A stretch of 6,663 nt of DNA, from NCBI GenBank assembly GCA_027005175.1, contig JALTMC010000259.1:14370-21032 (forward strand). The letters are read 5' to 3'. The stretch comes from Myxococcales bacterium (GTDB taxonomy: Bacteria > Myxococcota_C > UBA6777). Position 1 is the first letter of the stretch, and the number at the start of each line of letters is the position of its first letter. The translations under genes and the position numbers were made by a program. Shown piece after piece: positions 5,220 to 6,663 of the stretch. A model generated the notes under the pieces. That model made no database searches. It saw only the letters and a program-made list of their open reading frames with translations, and was not told where the DNA came from.

Positions 5220-6398
5220 ATGAAAGAAGACACACACAGAATCCCTCCTCACAAAGATCACAACGATCCTGAACGACGGGATCGAGCCTCCCGCAGCAAC
5301 CTTTGGAGAACCCTTCTCTTGCTGTTGTTTCTCTGCTTCGGAGGGAGTCAAGTTGGGGCACGAAGCCCGAAATCTGTGGAGTTTCAACTGTTATCAGGTA
5401 TGTGCTCTTTGAAGCGGGGCTGTCGACTGGAGGGGCGTTTGATTCGAACCAGTCGCTGGCTCAAAAACAAGCCACGCTCACGCGGTGAGTCATTCATGGC
5501 AGCCTTCCGGCGATTTACTCGACCGAGAGTATCCTTTGCCCCTGTAAAGGTCACCTTGGGCTCCTACCAACGGCCTGTCTTCACAGACCACCGGGGATAC
5601 TTTCAACTCAAGACCCCCTTTCCCAAGTTGATTCCAAGGGCATTCAACCCACATCACAAAGGAAAAAGACTCTTTCCTTATACCTTCTCTCCCTGGCGAG
5701 TTCCGATGTCAGCTTTGCTGTCAGGGCTGTTGCTGTGGCAAGCCGAGTATATTCCAAAACCGGGCAGTCGCTACCTCCCCACCCAAGCTCAAAGCTATGC
5801 AGTATACCCACGATCCCGGAGAGGGATAAGCATCGTAAGTGACATTGACGACACATTGATCAAAACATATGTGACACAGAAAAGGAAACTGCTCAAGCAG
5901 TTTTTGTTTCGCAATGCGGAGCAGATCCCAGTAGTACCAGGAGGGCTCTCCTTTCTCAGACAGGTCCTTCGCTCTCCCAGTAACCTTGGAGGAGGAACCC
6001 TCCACTACCTCACAGGCTCCCCTGTTGCGATCTATGATCGGGTCCGACGACTCTTTCGAGTGCGCTCATTTCCACCAGGAGCCCTCCATATGAAACGGCT
6101 CACAGGCCTTTACAAAGACCCCTTGCAGCACTCCTATCTCTACAAGCTGAGAAAGCTTCGCGCGATCCTCACGATGTATCCCAAGCGAAGATTTCTTCTT
6201 CTTGGTGACAGTGGCGAAAAAGATCCCGAAGTATACGTGCAAATCCGCAAGGAATACCCCAAACAAGTGGTGGCCATCTACATCCGGGCTGTTCCTCGAT
6301 CCACCTTCCGCAAAACCCGATGCCTTGGTATGTTTGTGTTCCACGACTACCCACAAGCCATCCAGCATGCTCGCAAAGCTGGATGGATCAAAAAATAA
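5220..6398 (+). CDS. Exported APP1-like phosphatase (DUF2183, HAD fold)
   Basis: A 392-residue protein matching the catalytic domain of yeast APP1, a Mg-dependent phosphatidate phosphatase. HAD motif I is DIDDT (208-212), with D208 the likely nucleophile and D210 the acid/base. Motif II lies in LHYLTGSPVAIY (261-272), a Lys of motif III is probably K309 or K312, and motif IV is LLLGDSGEKD (326-335). The AIYIR segment (352-356) is also typical. Before the catalytic domain, residues 105-135 read like the beta-rich N-terminal domain of bacterial homologues (FTDHRGYFQL). A signal peptide is likely: a long charged n-region (1-30), hydrophobic TLLLLLFLCF (31-40) and a possible cut after VGA47. This places the enzyme in the periplasm or cell envelope. 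Start 5220 is preferred over upstream in-frame ATGs because it gives this signal and has GAGA 8 bases upstream. The true substrate (phosphatidate or another phosphate ester) is not shown. Its last eight codons and stop lie in a tandem duplication. Confidence 0.88.
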   Translation: MKEDTHRIPPHKDHNDPERRDRASRSNLWRTLLLLLFLCFGGSQVGARSPKSVEFQLLSGMCSLKRGCRLEGRLIRTSRWLKNKPRSRGESFMAAFRRFTRPRVSFAPVKVTLGSYQRPVFTDHRGYFQLKTPFPKLIPRAFNPHHKGKRLFPYTFSPWRVPMSALLSGLLLWQAEYIPKPGSRYLPTQAQSYAVYPRSRRGISIVSDIDDTLIKTYVTQKRKLLKQFLFRNAEQIPVVPGGLSFLRQVLRSPSNLGGGTLHYLTGSPVAIYDRVRRLFRVRSFPPGALHMKRLTGLYKDPLQHSYLYKLRKLRAILTMYPKRRFLLLGDSGEKDPEVYVQIRKEYPKQVVAIYIRAVPRSTFRKTRCLGMFVFHDYPQAIQHARKAGWIKK

Positions 6399-6448
6399 AA
6401 CAGTGAGAGTTAAAGCTGGATGGATCAAAAAATAAAACAGTGAGAGTT
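6375..6448. repeat. Perfect 37-bp tandem duplication between the APP1 and dus genes
   Basis: The unit at 6375-6411 is repeated exactly at 6412-6448. It carries the last codons and stop of the APP1-like gene plus the 13 bases after the stop (6399-6411), including GTGAGAG, the likely ribosome binding region of the next gene. The period of 37 is not a multiple of three. The copied tail therefore reads KAGWIKK and stop again in another frame, forming an 11-codon frame from GTG 6403 to TAA 6435. The duplication lengthens the gap to the next gene without altering either protein. Confidence 0.95.
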
Positions 6449-6454
6449 CGATTG

Positions 6455-6663
6455 ATGAGTCATTTTTGGCAAACACTTCCAAGACCGATCAAAGTCTTGG
6501 CTCCCATGGAAAATGTCACAGACACTGTATTCCGTCAGATGGTAAGTCGGTGTGGAGCACCCGACGTTTACTTTACGGAGTTTATCAATGTCGATTGGTT
6601 GTTCACCAACCCCAAGCTTCGAGCAAGGAGCATCCACCGCCTTGAGTATACAGAGGTTGAGCG
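6455..6663 (+). CDS. tRNA-dihydrouridine synthase, N-terminal part
   Basis: The first 69 residues of a gene that runs off the right edge. KVLAPMENVTDTVFRQMV (13-30) followed by CGAPDVYFTEF (33-43) is the FMN-binding N-terminus of the Dus family (COG0042). These flavoenzymes reduce uridine to dihydrouridine in tRNA D-loops using NADPH. The Dus subtype cannot be assigned, because the catalytic Cys and the C-terminal tRNA-binding domain lie beyond the window. ATG 6455 has GAGAG 8 bases upstream; GTG 6440 is an in-frame alternative that would add five residues. It is 56 bases downstream of the APP1-like gene on the same strand, so co-transcription is possible. The ribosome binding region sits in copy 2 of the 37-bp duplication. 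Confidence 0.9.
   Translation, partial: MSHFWQTLPRPIKVLAPMENVTDTVFRQMVSRCGAPDVYFTEFINVDWLFTNPKLRARSIHRLEYTEVE

Overview
The window is bacterial and appears chromosomal. It holds seven protein genes or gene ends, most with purine-rich ribosome binding sites. The first gene encodes an exported lipoprotein whose mature end is rich in Asp, Ala and Ser, a style common in Myxococcota and related former Deltaproteobacteria. A nuclease-A-inhibitor-like protein and a secreted APP1-type phosphatase fit such a genome. This lineage is an inference from protein style, not from a marker gene. I see no transposase, integrase, phage gene, CRISPR array, tRNA or rRNA.

Layout, left to right. (1) Positions 1-1568, minus strand: a WD40-repeat lipoprotein whose C-terminus lies off the left edge; ten blades are visible. 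(2) Positions 1743-2230: a gene-free stretch with an unusual number of inverted repeats. (3) Positions 2231-2779, minus: a small di-iron membrane enzyme of the fatty acid hydroxylase / sterol desaturase superfamily. Divergent from it is (4) a TetR-type regulator (3048-3707, plus). The space between them carries several palindromes that overlap candidate promoters. (5) Positions 3782-4561, minus and convergent with tetR: an EF-hand-like domain fused to a NuiA-type nuclease inhibitor domain. Its last codons are repeated 73 bp away at the tetR 3' end. (6) Positions 4723-5082, minus: a stand-alone SCP2-type lipid-binding domain. Divergent from it is (7) an exported APP1-like phosphatase (5220-6398, plus). 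(8) From 6455 to the right edge: the N-terminus of a tRNA-dihydrouridine synthase, separated from the APP1 gene by a perfect 37-bp tandem duplication.

How the genes may work together: the hydroxylase and TetR form a classic divergent regulator-target pair. Three of the genes (hydroxylase, SCP2, APP1) point to lipid chemistry or lipid binding, but they are on different strands and nothing shows one shared pathway. The clearest novelty candidates are the EF-hand/NuiA fusion, the repeated inhibitor tail, and the hairpin-rich non-coding stretch. No complete new multi-gene system is evident.
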